NCBI GenBank assembly: GCA_018820205.1
Contig: JAHJOK010000056.1
Span: 25,008-89,007, forward strand
Length of the DNA: 64,000 bases
Source: Alphaproteobacteria bacterium
Lineage (GTDB): Bacteria > Pseudomonadota > Alphaproteobacteria > Caulobacterales > Caulobacteraceae
Reading direction: 5' to 3'
In this document: positions 8,945 to 17,704 of the stretch, piece by piece
Numbering within the stretch: the first letter of the stretch is position 1
How the letters are laid out: every line of letters begins with the position of its first letter
The notes under the pieces: generated by a model
The model's input: only the letters and a program-made list of their open reading frames with translations
What the model was told of the DNA's origin: nothing
Database searches by the model: none
Translations under genes and position numbers: made by a program

Positions 8945-9916
8945 TCAGGGTATCAGAAGGGTGGAGCCGGTGGTCCGCCGGCCTGCCAGCGCCTCATGCG
9001 CCTGTCGCACCTGGTCGAGCGAGAACGTCTGTCCGATCTCGACCTTGACGGCGCCGGACCCGACCACATCGAACAGGGCGGCGGCGCTGGCGTCCAGCTC
9101 TTCGGTCGTGGCCACATAGTCGAACAGTTTCGGCCGGGTCATGAACAGCGAACCGGCGGCGTTGAGCCGAAGCGGTTCGATCGCGGGAACCGGGCCCGAG
9201 GCGTTGCCGAAGCTGACGAACAGCCCGCGTCGGTGCAGACTGGACAGGGACGCGTCCACCGTCTCCGCCCCCACCGAGTCATAGGCCACGGCTACGCCGT
9301 CGCCTCCGGTGATCTCCCTGACGCGCTCGGCGACGTCCTCGTGTCGGTACAGGATGATGTGGTCACAGCCGTGGGCGTGAGCCAGTCGGGCCTTGGCGTC
9401 GTCGCCGACAGTCCCGATCACAGTCGCTCCAAGCGCCTTGAGCCATTGGCACAGGATCAGGCCGACGCCGCCGGCGGCAGCATGAACGAGGACGGCATCG
9501 CCCTGTTTCACGTGAAACACCCGTCGCGCCAGGAATTCCGCCGTCATTCCCTTGAGCATGATGGCAGCGGCGGTCTTCAGCGAAATCTCATTCGGAACCC
9601 GAACGGCCCGACCGGCGTCCACGATGTGCGCCTCGGCATAGGCGCCGACCGGACCGGTTCCATAGGCCGCCCGATCACCGACCGCGAAGCGGGTGACTCC
9701 CGGCCCGACGGCCTCGACCATGCCTGCGCCCTCCAGCCCCAGACCGGTCGGATAGGTCAGGGGATAGAGACCCGTCCGCTGATAGACATCGATGAAGTTC
9801 AGCCCGCAGGCCTCGTGCCGGATCAGGATCTGGCCCTCGCCGGGCGTCGGCGTGGGAACCTCACTGACCGTCATGACCTCGGGTCCGCCGGCCCGGTCCA
9901 GCCTGACCGCCTTCAC
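8945..9916 (-). CDS. Quinone oxidoreductase (zinc-free MDR family, NADPH:quinone reductase-like)
   Basis: The 323-residue protein is a zinc-independent medium-chain reductase of the QOR type: KAVRLDRAGGPEVMTVSEVPTPTPGEGQ at the N-terminus, CGLNFIDVYQRTGLYPL, the NADPH-binding HAAAGGVGLILCQWLKALGA, and YDSVGAETVDASLSSLHRRGLFVSFGNASGPV. The track ORF (to 10249) is far too long; the alignable protein begins at GTG 9916. A 13-codon ORF (9954-9913) with a better ribosome site ends across this GTG. A perfect parS lies inside the gene, so part of its sequence is constrained by ParB binding. Confidence 0.9.
   Translation of the reverse strand: MKAVRLDRAGGPEVMTVSEVPTPTPGEGQILIRHEACGLNFIDVYQRTGLYPLTYPTGLGLEGAGMVEAVGPGVTRFAVGDRAAYGTGPVGAYAEAHIVDAGRAVRVPNEISLKTAAAIMLKGMTAEFLARRVFHVKQGDAVLVHAAAGGVGLILCQWLKALGATVIGTVGDDAKARLAHAHGCDHIILYRHEDVAERVREITGGDGVAVAYDSVGAETVDASLSSLHRRGLFVSFGNASGPVPAIEPLRLNAAGSLFMTRPKLFDYVATTEELDASAAALFDVVGSGAVKVEIGQTFSLDQVRQAHEALAGRRTTGSTLLIP
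9504..9519. promoter_or_regulatory. parS site 1 (perfect)
   Basis: TGTTTCACGTGAAACA is the canonical 16-bp palindromic ParB-binding site with no mismatch. It lies inside qor, about 5 kb from the origin and 5 kb from parA. In Caulobacter a cluster of parS sites close to the origin nucleates ParB spreading and is the first locus segregated. Confidence 0.95.
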
Positions 9917-10019
9917 GGCAGCATCCGGGCGTTGGTCTGCAGGGCGCGGATCATGGCGGGTTCCTTTCAGCGGGCGGTTCAGCCTAGAACATCGTCTTCG
10001 GACAGGTTGGAGCGCTGCC

Positions 10020-10256
10020 ATGAAAGTCAAGATCGAGGGCGAATGCACGCCCGAGGAGGCCCGCGCCTTTCTGGGCCTGCCCGACGTCACGGTTCTGAAC
10101 GAAAAGCTGGTCGAGGAGATGAAGGCGCGGATGGACGCCAACATGGCCGCGATGCAGCCAGAGGAGCTGATGAAGTCCTGGACCAGTTTCGGCATGCAGG
10201 CCCAGGACCAGTTCCGCCAGATGATGCAGGCCGTGGTTCCGACCTCCAAGGGCTGA
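10020..10256 (+). CDS. Small conserved protein, DUF6489-like
   Basis: This 78-residue soluble protein begins MKVKIEGECTPEEARAFLGLPDV and has a methionine-rich C-terminal helix (MQAQDQFRQMMQAV). The pattern resembles a small alphaproteobacterial family I recall as DUF6489, of unknown function; that assignment is from memory. ATG 10020 follows GGTTGGAG; the track start at 9792 is an extension through the divergent qor region. It lies 10 bp before mnmE, so the two are probably co-transcribed, but I would not infer a tRNA role from that alone. Confidence 0.8.
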   Translation: MKVKIEGECTPEEARAFLGLPDVTVLNEKLVEEMKARMDANMAAMQPEELMKSWTSFGMQAQDQFRQMMQAVVPTSKG

Positions 10257-10266
10257 GCGACCGCGC

Positions 10267-11565
10267 GTGACCGACACCATCTTCGCCCTGGCCACCCCGC
10301 CCGGCCGCAGCGCGATCGCGATCCTGCGGCTGTCGGGTCCCGGCGCGCGCGCGGCCTTGGCCGATCTGGGCGTTTCGGCGATCCGCCCCCGGCAGGCGAG
10401 CCTTCGCACCCTGCGCCATGACGGCGAACGGATCGACCAGGCCCTGGTCCTGTGGTTTCCGGGCCCGGACAGCTACACCGGCGAGGACTGCGCCGAACTG
10501 CATCTGCACGGCGGACGGGCGGTCGTTGAGGCCGCCGGCGCCGCCCTGATCGCCTTGGGCCTGCGTCCGGCCGAGCCCGGCGAGTTCACGCGTCGCGCGT
10601 TCGAGAATGGCCGGATGGATCTGGCCCAGGCCGAGGCGGTGGCCGATCTGATCGATGCGGAGACGACCGCCCAGGCGTCCCAGGCCCTGGGCCAGCTGGA
10701 CGGCGCCCTCAGCCAGACCTACGCCGGCTTTCGACGCGACCTGCTCACCGCGCTCGCCCTGGTCGAGGCCGAGATCGACTTTCCGGACGAGGACGTTCCC
10801 GATCATCTGGCGGCCTCGGCCGGGCCGGTGCTGGATGGCCTGATCATCGACCTGAAGGCGGCGCTGGCTGACGGCGATCGCGGCCGCCGGGTGCGCGAAG
10901 GGTATCGCATCGTCCTGATCGGCGAGACCAACGCCGGCAAATCAGCCCTGTTCAACGCCCTGGTCGTCCGCGAGGCCGCGATCGTCACGGCCATCGCCGG
11001 GACCACCCGCGACGTCCTGGACGCCGAGATGATCATCGGCGGTTACGCGGTGACCCTGTCCGACACTGCCGGCCTGCGGGCCAGCGACGATCCGATCGAG
11101 GCCGAGGGTGTTCGCCGCGCCCGCGCCCGGGCGGAAGCCGCGGACCTGCGTCTGTGGGTTCGGGCTCCGGGCGATCCGGACGGCGACGCCGAGGCGTTCA
11201 TGCGGCCCGACGACCTGATCGTCTGGACCAAGGCGGATCTGGCGAGACAGCCACAGCCCGGGGGATTGCGGGTCAGTAGCCTGACCGGTGCGGGCATGGC
11301 TGATCTGCACGACGCCTTGGCCGAGCGGCTGGCCGCGGACCTTTCGGGCGCGGATTTCCCGGCCATCACGCGCGAGCGCCATCTGCGGCGTCTGTCGGAA
11401 GCGCTGTCGGCGGTGGAGGCGGGACGGGTCCGGTTGAGGGATGCTCCCGAACTGGCCGGAGACGATCTGCGCCGCGCCGCCGAGGCCCTTGCCCGCGTCA
11501 CCGGCGCGATCGGCGTCGAGGATGTGCTGGGCGAGGTTTTCTCGACCTTCTGCATTGGCAAATGA
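10267..11565 (+). CDS. mnmE: tRNA modification GTPase MnmE
   Basis: MnmE works with MnmG to install the 5-carboxymethylaminomethyl group on wobble U34 of several tRNAs. The 432-residue protein has the N-terminal folate-binding domain (DTIFALATPPGRSAIAILRLSGP, YTGEDCAELHLHGG), a helical domain with an inserted G domain (GETNAGKSALFN, then IAGTTRDV and DTAGLR), and ends in FCIGK with the catalytic cysteine. The start is GTG 10267. mnmE, mnmG, rsmG, parA and parB in this order is the classic near-origin arrangement. Confidence 0.97.
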   Translation: MTDTIFALATPPGRSAIAILRLSGPGARAALADLGVSAIRPRQASLRTLRHDGERIDQALVLWFPGPDSYTGEDCAELHLHGGRAVVEAAGAALIALGLRPAEPGEFTRRAFENGRMDLAQAEAVADLIDAETTAQASQALGQLDGALSQTYAGFRRDLLTALALVEAEIDFPDEDVPDHLAASAGPVLDGLIIDLKAALADGDRGRRVREGYRIVLIGETNAGKSALFNALVVREAAIVTAIAGTTRDVLDAEMIIGGYAVTLSDTAGLRASDDPIEAEGVRRARARAEAADLRLWVRAPGDPDGDAEAFMRPDDLIVWTKADLARQPQPGGLRVSSLTGAGMADLHDALAERLAADLSGADFPAITRERHLRRLSEALSAVEAGRVRLRDAPELAGDDLRRAAEALARVTGAIGVEDVLGEVFSTFCIGK

Positions 11566-11573
11566 GGACGGGC

Positions 11574-11589
11574 TGTTTCACGTGAAACA
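11574..11589. promoter_or_regulatory. parS site 2 (perfect)
   Basis: TGTTTCACGTGAAACA, identical to the consensus, fills the gap between mnmE and mnmG, 9 bp after the mnmE stop. It is the only one of the four sites outside coding sequence. Confidence 0.96.
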
Positions 11590-11634
11590 CGCGGGCGAGT
11601 GGCGTTTGCGCCCCGTTTCGCCTATGTCCCGCCT

Positions 11635-13527
11635 ATGAGCTCCCCCTCCACCTTCGACGTCATCGTGATCGGCGGCGGCCACGCCGGCTGCGAGGCTGCG
11701 GCTGCCTCGGCGCGCGCGGGCGCGCGGACGCTTTTGCTGACCCAGAAGCTGGAGACGATCGGCGAGATGAGCTGCAACCCGGCCATCGGCGGGCTGGGCA
11801 AGGGCCATCTGGTCCGCGAGATCGACGCCCTGGACGGGATCATGGGCCGTCTGGCCGACGTGTCGGGCATCCAGTTCCGCCTGCTCAACCGGTCGCGGGG
11901 CGCCGCCGTGCGTGGACCGCGCAGCCAGATCGACCGTCGCCTGTACCGCGAGGCCATGCAGGACGAACTGGCGCAGACGCCGAACCTGACCCTGCGGGCC
12001 GGGACCGCCGAAGCTTTGATCCTGGACGGCGAGCGCGTGGTGGGCGTGTCGACCGGGGAGGGCGTCGATCTGCGCGCGGCCGCCGTCGTCCTGACGACCG
12101 GCACCTTTCTGAACGGGGTGATCCACCGGGGCGACGAGCGGCTTCCGGCCGGCCGACATGGTGAGGCGCCGTCAACCGGACTGGCTGCCGATCTTTACGG
12201 CGCGGGCCTGCGGATGGGTCGGCTGAAGACCGGAACGCCCGCACGCCTGGACGGCCGCACCATCGCCTGGGACCGCCTGGAGATGCAGGCGGCCGACGCC
12301 GAACCCGTGCCGTTCAGCTTCCTGACCGACCGGATCGACGTGCCCCAGATCGAATGCGGCATCACCCACACCAATGAACAGACCCACGCCATCATCGCCG
12401 CCAATCTGGGCGAGAGCGCCGTCTATGGCGGCAAACTGACCGGTCAGGGACCCCGCTACTGTCCCTCGATCGAGGACAAGGTGGTGCGGTTCGCCGACAA
12501 GTCCTCGCACCAAGTGTTTCTGGAGCCGGAGGGTCTGGACGATCCGACCGTCTATCCGAACGGGATCTCGACCTCGGTGTCGCCGGCGACCCAGTCGACC
12601 TTCTTGCGCACCATGCCGGGGCTGGAAGCGGTCGAGGTGTTCCGCTTCGGATACGCCATCGAATACGACTATGTCGATCCGCGCGAACTGACGCCCGCGC
12701 TGGAGGTCAAGCGCCGTCCGGGCCTGTATCTGGCCGGTCAGATCAACGGTACGACCGGGTACGAGGAGGCCGGCGCTCAAGGGTTGATTGCGGGGCTGAA
12801 CGCGGCGCGCGCCGCCGCTGGATCGCCGGAAATCGTGCTGGGGCGGGCCCAGGCCTATATCGGCGTGATGATCGACGACCTGGTCACACGCGGCGTGACC
12901 GAGCCCTACCGGATGTTCACCAGCCGGGCCGAGTACCGGTTGACGCTACGCGCCGACAATGCCGATCAACGGTTGACGCCCCTCGGGATCGAGATCGGCC
13001 TCGTGTCGTCGGACCGTCGCCGCGCCTTCGAGGCCAAGGCGGCCGCCCTCGCCGAGGCGACGACCTTGGCGCGCGAGACCCGATTCACACCGAAAGAGGC
13101 GCAAGGCTTGGGCATCGCCGTCAACGCCGACGGCCAGCGTCGCTCGATGCACGACCTGCTGGCCTATCCCGGCGTCGATCTGTCGTTGTTCGAAACGGCC
13201 TTCCCGGCGATCAGCGACTGGAGCCCCGCCGTGCGCGAGCAGGTCGAGATCGACGCGGGTTACGCGGGCTATCTGGACCGCCAGGGCGCCGAGGCCGAAG
13301 CCCTGCGCCAGGAAGAGGCGTTGAGCCTGCCGGCCCAGCTCGACTATTCTGCGATCGGCGGTCTGTCGCACGAGGTTCGCGAGAAGCTGGCCCGGGTTCA
13401 GCCGCGGACCTTGGGTCAGGCCGGCCGGATTGAGGGGATCACCCCCGGCGCCCTGACCGCCCTGTTGTCGCACGTGAAACGTTCCACCCGGGCGCTCGCC
13501 GGATCGGCCGACCGCGCCGCGGGATGA
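11635..13527 (+). CDS. mnmG: tRNA uridine-5-carboxymethylaminomethyl modification enzyme MnmG (GidA)
   Basis: MnmG is the FAD/NADH-binding partner of MnmE. The 630-residue protein starts with the FAD loop [19 protein letters not shown] and contains [51 protein letters not shown] and [21 protein letters not shown], all GidA signatures. The track start at 11599 adds 12 residues; ATG 11635 gives the conventional N-terminus. The stop overlaps the rsmG start (ATGA). A degenerate parS lies near its 3' end. Confidence 0.97.
   Translation: MSSPSTFDVIVIGGGHAGCEAAAASARAGARTLLLTQKLETIGEMSCNPAIGGLGKGHLVREIDALDGIMGRLADVSGIQFRLLNRSRGAAVRGPRSQIDRRLYREAMQDELAQTPNLTLRAGTAEALILDGERVVGVSTGEGVDLRAAAVVLTTGTFLNGVIHRGDERLPAGRHGEAPSTGLAADLYGAGLRMGRLKTGTPARLDGRTIAWDRLEMQAADAEPVPFSFLTDRIDVPQIECGITHTNEQTHAIIAANLGESAVYGGKLTGQGPRYCPSIEDKVVRFADKSSHQVFLEPEGLDDPTVYPNGISTSVSPATQSTFLRTMPGLEAVEVFRFGYAIEYDYVDPRELTPALEVKRRPGLYLAGQINGTTGYEEAGAQGLIAGLNAARAAAGSPEIVLGRAQAYIGVMIDDLVTRGVTEPYRMFTSRAEYRLTLRADNADQRLTPLGIEIGLVSSDRRRAFEAKAAALAEATTLARETRFTPKEAQGLGIAVNADGQRRSMHDLLAYPGVDLSLFETAFPAISDWSPAVREQVEIDAGYAGYLDRQGAEAEALRQEEALSLPAQLDYSAIGGLSHEVREKLARVQPRTLGQAGRIEGITPGALTALLSHVKRSTRALAGSADRAAG
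13466..13481. promoter_or_regulatory. parS-like site 3 (degenerate)
   Basis: TGTCGCACGTGAAACG keeps the central CACGTG and a complete right half GTGAAAC but has three mismatches to the 16-bp consensus. It lies in the 3' end of mnmG. On its own it would be a weak call; the other sites nearby make a low-affinity ParB site plausible. Confidence 0.55.
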
Positions 13528-14153
13528 TCGCCGACGAATTCCAGCGCCTGACCGCCGCCGCGTCGGAGCGGATGGCCGAGATGGAGCGGTTCCGTGCCCT
13601 CTTGACCGAGGCCAATGCGGTCATGAACCTCGTCGGCCCCGACAGTCTGCCGGACTTCTGGAACCGACACGCCTGGGATTCGGCCCAACTGCTTGACCGG
13701 GCGGGGCTAGCGCGAACCTGGGCCGATCTCGGCGCTGGCGCCGGCTTCCCCGGCCTGGTCCTGGCGATCCTGTCCAAGGGCAAGGCCGGCGCCCATGTCT
13801 GGCTGATCGATTCGCTCCAGAAACGCTGTCGTTTCCTGCAGGCCGTCGTCGATGAGCTCGCCCTGCCGGCCACGGTGGTGTGGGGCCGGGCCGAGGAACA
13901 GGCGCTGAAGGTCGATGTGGTCACCGCTCGCGCGGTTGCCCCGATGGAAAAACTTCTGGGTTATGCACAGCCGTACCTGTCTCGCGGTGCACAAGGTCTG
14001 TTTCTCAAGGGAGAGAAGGCCGAGACCGAGTTGCGCGAGGCCGCCAAGTCTTGGCATGTCGAAGCTGATCTTTCGGTCTCGCGCAGCGATCCGAGGGGTC
14101 GCATCGTCGCAATCCGGAGTCTCAGGTCCCGTGGGCAGCAGCAACGTGGTTAG
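13524..14153 (+). CDS. rsmG: 16S rRNA (guanine(527)-N7)-methyltransferase RsmG
   Basis: RsmG (GidB) methylates G527 of 16S rRNA using S-adenosylmethionine. The 209-residue protein has [22 protein letters not shown], the SAM-binding loop [17 protein letters not shown], and [22 protein letters not shown]. It starts 4 nt inside mnmG (ATGA), and parA begins one base after its stop, so rsmG is embedded in a tightly packed run. Confidence 0.96.
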   Translation: MIADEFQRLTAAASERMAEMERFRALLTEANAVMNLVGPDSLPDFWNRHAWDSAQLLDRAGLARTWADLGAGAGFPGLVLAILSKGKAGAHVWLIDSLQKRCRFLQAVVDELALPATVVWGRAEEQALKVDVVTARAVAPMEKLLGYAQPYLSRGAQGLFLKGEKAETELREAAKSWHVEADLSVSRSDPRGRIVAIRSLRSRGQQQRG

Positions 14154-14154
14154 T

Positions 14155-14970
14155 ATGACCAAGTCCTCCCCGAAGAAGGCGCCCCGGGTGCTGGCCGTCT
14201 CGAATCAGAAGGGCGGGGTCGGCAAGACGACGACCGCGATCAACCTCGGAACGGCGCTGGCGGCCATCGGCGAGCGGGTGCTGATCGTCGACATGGACCC
14301 ACAGGGCAATGCCTCCACCGGACTGGGTGTTCCACGTGAAACACGCCGCATCACCATCTATGACGTGATCGTAGACGGGCGCTCGGTGCACGACGCGGCG
14401 GTGAAGACGGCCGTCCCAGGGCTGGAGATCATCCCCGCCGACGCCGACATGTCGGGCGTGGAGATCGAACTGAGCCAGGCCGATCGGCGCTCTTACCGGC
14501 TGCGGGACGCGCTGGCGGCCCAGGCCTCGGACGGCAATACCGGGTATGACTATGTCCTGATCGACTGCCCGCCGTCCCTCAACCTGCTGACGCTCAACGC
14601 CATGGCGGCGGCCGACGGGGTTCTGGTCCCGCTGCAGTGCGAGTTCTTCGCTCTGGAAGGGTTGACGCAGTTGATGAAGACCATCGAGATGGTCCGTCAA
14701 TCATTGAATCCGACGCTCGAGATTCAGGGGCTGGTGCTGACCATGCACGATCGGCGCAATGCGCTGTCGGGACAGGTCGCCGCCGATGTCCGCGCCCATT
14801 TCGGGGACAAGGTCTATGAGGCCGTGATCCCCCGGAACGTCCGCGTGTCCGAGGCGCCGTCCTTCGGCAAGCCGGTTCTGATCTATGATCTGAAATGCAC
14901 CGGCAGCCAGGCCTACCTGCGTCTCGCCAAGGAGGTGGTCGGCCGCGAACGCCGCCGCCTCGCCGCCTGA
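14155..14970 (+). CDS. parA: Chromosome partitioning ATPase ParA
   Basis: The 271-residue protein has the deviant Walker A KGGVGKTTTAINLG near residue 20, VLIVDMDPQGNAS, the Walker B YDYVLIDCPPSLNLLT and RNVRVSEAPSFGKP, as expected for chromosomal ParA/Soj. ParA-ATP binds DNA non-specifically and pulls the ParB-parS complex to the opposite pole. The track ORF from 13915 mostly overlaps rsmG; ATG 14155 gives a normal length. A near-perfect parS lies inside the gene. Confidence 0.97.
   Translation: MTKSSPKKAPRVLAVSNQKGGVGKTTTAINLGTALAAIGERVLIVDMDPQGNASTGLGVPRETRRITIYDVIVDGRSVHDAAVKTAVPGLEIIPADADMSGVEIELSQADRRSYRLRDALAAQASDGNTGYDYVLIDCPPSLNLLTLNAMAAADGVLVPLQCEFFALEGLTQLMKTIEMVRQSLNPTLEIQGLVLTMHDRRNALSGQVAADVRAHFGDKVYEAVIPRNVRVSEAPSFGKPVLIYDLKCTGSQAYLRLAKEVVGRERRRLAA
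14328..14343. promoter_or_regulatory. parS site 4 (one mismatch)
   Basis: TGTTCCACGTGAAACA differs from the consensus at one base (T to C at position 5). It is inside parA, in the codons after GNASTGLG. The core CACGTG is intact, so ParB binding is likely. Confidence 0.85.
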
Positions 14971-14991
14971 TAACGAAACGGAATTAGCAGT

Positions 14992-15885
14992 TTGTCTGAA
15001 CGTCAAAGAGGTCTCGGTCGCGGTCTGTCGGCCCTTCTGGGAGAACCGGTCAGCGAGGCCGCCGTTCCCGTCGCCCCGGGCGCCGACCTGCCCACGGGCG
15101 TCCTGTCCGTGCCGATCGAGAGCCTGAAACCGAACCCGGACCAGCCGCGCAAGCTGTTCTCCAAGACCGATCACGACGAACTGACCCAGTCGATCCGCGA
15201 CAAGGGCGTGCTGCAGCCGATCCTGGTGCGGCAGCAGCCGGGCGAGGATGGCGTCTGGCAGATCATCGCCGGCGAACGCCGCTGGAGAGCCTCTCAGGCC
15301 GCCCGCCTGACCCAGGTTCCGATCATCGTGCGCGAGATGGACGATCTGGAAGTGCTGGAGGTCGCCATCATCGAGAACGTCCAGCGCGCCGACCTCAATC
15401 CGCTGGAGGAGGCCAGCGCCTACGGCCTGCTGATGGAGCGGTTCGGCCGCACCCAGGACGCCGTGGCCGGGATCGTCGGCAAGTCGCGCAGCCATGTGGC
15501 CAACACCCTGAGGCTCATCCAGCTGACGCCCGTCGCGCGGGATCACGTGCTGGACGGTCGGCTGTCCGCCGGCCACGCCCGCGCCTTGCTGACCGCGAAA
15601 AACCCGGACGCCCTGGCCGATCAGGTGGTGGCTCAGGGGTTGAACGTGCGCCAGACCGAAGCCCTGGCGCGGAAATCCCAGCAGGAGAGCGGGCGGACGT
15701 CCGGCAAATCCGCTACGGCCCAACCGGCGCCGTCGCCCGACATCGCGGCGCTGGAACAGGATCTGACCGACGCCCTGGGTCTGAAGGCCGCTCTGGCCGA
15801 CCGGGGCGGAAAAGGCGAGCTGACCCTGTCCTACGCCAGCCTGGAGCAACTGGACGATCTGTGCCGGCGGCTGATGCGCATCTAG
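14992..15885 (+). CDS. parB: Chromosome partitioning protein ParB (CTPase, parS-binding)
   Basis: ParB binds parS, spreads along neighbouring DNA as a CTP-dependent clamp and stimulates ParA. The 297-residue protein has the N-terminal ParA-interaction box RGLGRGLSALLGE, the CTP-binding GERRWRASQAA segment and ENVQRADLNPLEEA, a helix-turn-helix (TQDAVAGIVGKSRSHVANTLRLIQL), and a C-terminal dimerisation domain. The start is TTG at 14992, 21 bp after parA; the protein begins MSERQRGLGRG, so no upstream start is needed. In Caulobacter it also recruits MipZ and is essential. Confidence 0.97.
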   Translation: MSERQRGLGRGLSALLGEPVSEAAVPVAPGADLPTGVLSVPIESLKPNPDQPRKLFSKTDHDELTQSIRDKGVLQPILVRQQPGEDGVWQIIAGERRWRASQAARLTQVPIIVREMDDLEVLEVAIIENVQRADLNPLEEASAYGLLMERFGRTQDAVAGIVGKSRSHVANTLRLIQLTPVARDHVLDGRLSAGHARALLTAKNPDALADQVVAQGLNVRQTEALARKSQQESGRTSGKSATAQPAPSPDIAALEQDLTDALGLKAALADRGGKGELTLSYASLEQLDDLCRRLMRI

Positions 15886-15910
15886 GACCGGCGTGTGCTA
15901 GGGTGAGGCC

Positions 15911-16090
15911 ATGACCGACACGCCCGAAACCCCCGCCGAAGCCCTGAAACGCGTGCTCGCGGCCAAACAGGCTTCCAGCAAGGCGGGCGGCCCCGCCTTC
16001 AAGCCCGGTCAGCACCCGGAAAAGGCGGTCAGCGCGCGGAACACGGCCATGGCCAAGCCGGCGTTCCGCAAGGCGTCCAAGCGGGGGTAG
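15911..16090 (+). CDS. Small basic protein of unknown function
   Basis: This 59-residue ORF is too short for the supplied track. It reads MTDTPETPAEALKRVLAAKQ..., is rich in A, K and P, and ends FRKASKRG. GGGTGAGGCC precedes the ATG 25 bp after parB, so it may be translated from the parAB transcript. Short, lysine-rich proteins of this pattern (an 'EALKRxLxxKxA' start and a basic tail) occur widely in alphaproteobacteria without known function. It could bind nucleic acid; that is only an inference from charge. Confidence 0.7.
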   Translation: MTDTPETPAEALKRVLAAKQASSKAGGPAFKPGQHPEKAVSARNTAMAKPAFRKASKRG

Positions 16091-16102
16091 GGAACCGTCA
16101 CC

Positions 16103-16132
16103 ACCCCATTCGCCAAGCGCGAACGGGGAGGA
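16103..16132. repeat. Intergenic palindrome, copy 2
   Basis: CCACCCCATTCGC and GCGAACGGGGAGG pair over 13 positions with two mismatches around a short AAGC-containing loop. It lies between the convergent small ORF and holA. Its right arm GGGGAGGAG and its ATTCGCCAAGC core match the copy at 43982, and the arm also matches the copy at 7175. Confidence 0.6.
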
Positions 16133-16140
16133 GATCTGAT

Positions 16141-17193
16141 CTACAGTCCCAGCCGTCGCGCGCGAGCGGCGATCTCCAGCAGCAGGCGTTCGGCGATCAG
16201 ATGCTCCGGCATGCCGGTCGTCTTGGTGGCGACGTCGGCGGTGTTGACGCTGTTCAGAACGACGTCGAGATCCTCCAGCCGCCAGGCGCGGGCCTGACGC
16301 AGCATTTCGGCCTCCTGCTTCCAGAACACTCCGGCGGCCTTGGCGGCCTCCTTGGCCCCCGCTCCCGAGCCCTGCAGGACGTTGATCCGACGCAGTTTGC
16401 CCAGATGGATCGAGGCGGATCGCACGGCCATGACCGCGCTTTCACCCTCGGCCAGGGCGCGCCGCAGTCCGCCTTGCGCCGGGGCGGGCCGTCCGCCGAA
16501 GGCCTGCAGGGCCGCATCGGCCAGTGACGCGTCGGCCTCGACGCCCAGATGCGCCTCCAGCTCCTCTACGTCGATGGTGCGGCCCGACCCCGGGCCGACA
16601 TACAGGGCCAGCCGCTCGATCTCCTGTCGCATCAGGCCGCGCTCGCGCGGCAGGCGAGCGACGAAGGCGGTCAGGGCGTCGGACGTCAGCCCGACCTTGT
16701 CGGCGGCCAGGGCTTCGCGCGTCATGCGAGCGATGTCGCCGGCCTCGTCCTCGTAACAGGCGATGCCGACCGAGCCCTTGCCCGATTCGGCGGCCTTCCT
16801 CAGGGCGGAATCGCGGCCCAGCGCTCCGGCCTCGATCACCAGCATGGCGTCGGGGTTATAGCCGCCCTCGGCATGGGTCTTCAGTGCGGCGGCCAGCATC
16901 TTGTCGACCGACGCCTTGTCGCTGCCCAGCCGGACCCGGACCAGCCGCTGGCCGCCGATCATGGAAAGCGCCGTCAACGCCTCTTCCAGACGGCCTTCGT
17001 CGCCGTCGATGTCCGAATCGGTCAGGGCGGTGACGTTGAACGGGTCGTTCAAGTCGGGCGTGATCGCCCGGCACAGGATCTCGGCCCGTTCCGCCACGCC
17101 GGACCGATCCTTGCCGTGGATGACGCAGGCCCGCACCCCCGCATCGGGCCGGGCCAGGAAGCGGTCCACATCGGGCCGCTTGGCCAGAATCAT
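16141..17193 (-). CDS. holA: DNA polymerase III delta subunit
   Basis: HolA is the clamp-loader subunit that opens the beta sliding clamp. The 350-residue protein shows the delta pattern: an N-terminal ATPase-like fold (VRACVIHGKDRSGVAERAEIL, DPFNVTALTDSDID), ALTALSMIGGQRLVRVR, a middle segment RLPRERGLMRQEIERLALYVG, and a C-terminal helical collar (AAGVFWKQEAEMLRQARAWRLEDL). It follows lptE by 10 bp in a leftward leuS-lptE-holA run, an arrangement common in proteobacteria. Confidence 0.93.
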   Translation of the reverse strand: MILAKRPDVDRFLARPDAGVRACVIHGKDRSGVAERAEILCRAITPDLNDPFNVTALTDSDIDGDEGRLEEALTALSMIGGQRLVRVRLGSDKASVDKMLAAALKTHAEGGYNPDAMLVIEAGALGRDSALRKAAESGKGSVGIACYEDEAGDIARMTREALAADKVGLTSDALTAFVARLPRERGLMRQEIERLALYVGPGSGRTIDVEELEAHLGVEADASLADAALQAFGGRPAPAQGGLRRALAEGESAVMAVRSASIHLGKLRRINVLQGSGAGAKEAAKAAGVFWKQEAEMLRQARAWRLEDLDVVLNSVNTADVATKTTGMPEHLIAERLLLEIAARARRLGL

Positions 17194-17203
17194 GGCCGGT
17201 CGT

Positions 17204-17704
17204 TCATTGGGGGCTCAGCGCCCGCATCAGGTCCAGCCGGATCAGTCGGGCCAGTTCGGCGGCTGCGCGATCCTCGCCGTCCTGCTGGGCGGCGATGGCT
17301 GCATAGGGCTGGTCCGCGGCGGCATAGGTGGTGGTCACGGCCTCGGTCCCCGTCAAGGGCGGGCCGCCATTGACCGGGGTCAGCGTCCATGCCGCCCGCA
17401 AGGTCAGTTCATAGCGGGTCGCGGTGTCGTCGATCCGGCGGCCCAGAGGACGGCGGTTCTGTTCGACGGCGGTTTCCAGTCCATAGAGGGGGGCGGCGCT
17501 CCGGTTCCAGCCCAGGGCGTCCTCGAGCTCCTCGCGCAGGCTATAGCCCAGTCGATCATCCTGGGCCGCCACTGCGATCCGGCTCAGCGCCGGCGCACCG
17601 GCCGCGTCGCCGTACATGGGCGTGAAGCCGCACCCGGCCAGCAGCAGCGCGGAAAGGGCGGCGAGCACCGGGGCCGTCCGCGCCGCGGCGCGACCGCGGC
17701 CCAT
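17204..17704 (-). CDS. lptE: LPS-assembly lipoprotein LptE
   Basis: The 166-residue precursor has a signal peptide ending in the lipobox LLAGC (C at about residue 25) followed by GFTPMYG, the hallmark start of mature LptE/RlpB. LptE plugs the LptD barrel and helps deliver lipopolysaccharide to the outer surface. The track ORF runs on to 18961 through leuS, but the real start is ATG 17704, which shares one base with the leuS stop (TAATG). leuS-lptE-holA is also the E. coli order, which supports the call. Confidence 0.9.
   Translation of the reverse strand: MGRGRAAARTAPVLAALSALLLAGCGFTPMYGDAAGAPALSRIAVAAQDDRLGYSLREELEDALGWNRSAAPLYGLETAVEQNRRPLGRRIDDTATRYELTLRAAWTLTPVNGGPPLTGTEAVTTTYAAADQPYAAIAAQQDGEDRAAAELARLIRLDLMRALSPQ

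Noticed and set aside
9504-14343. GTTTCACGTGAAAC repeats as CRISPR or mobile-element ends
   Set aside because: The copies are 16-bp palindromes at irregular spacing next to parAB and match the parS consensus, so ParB sites explain them fully.
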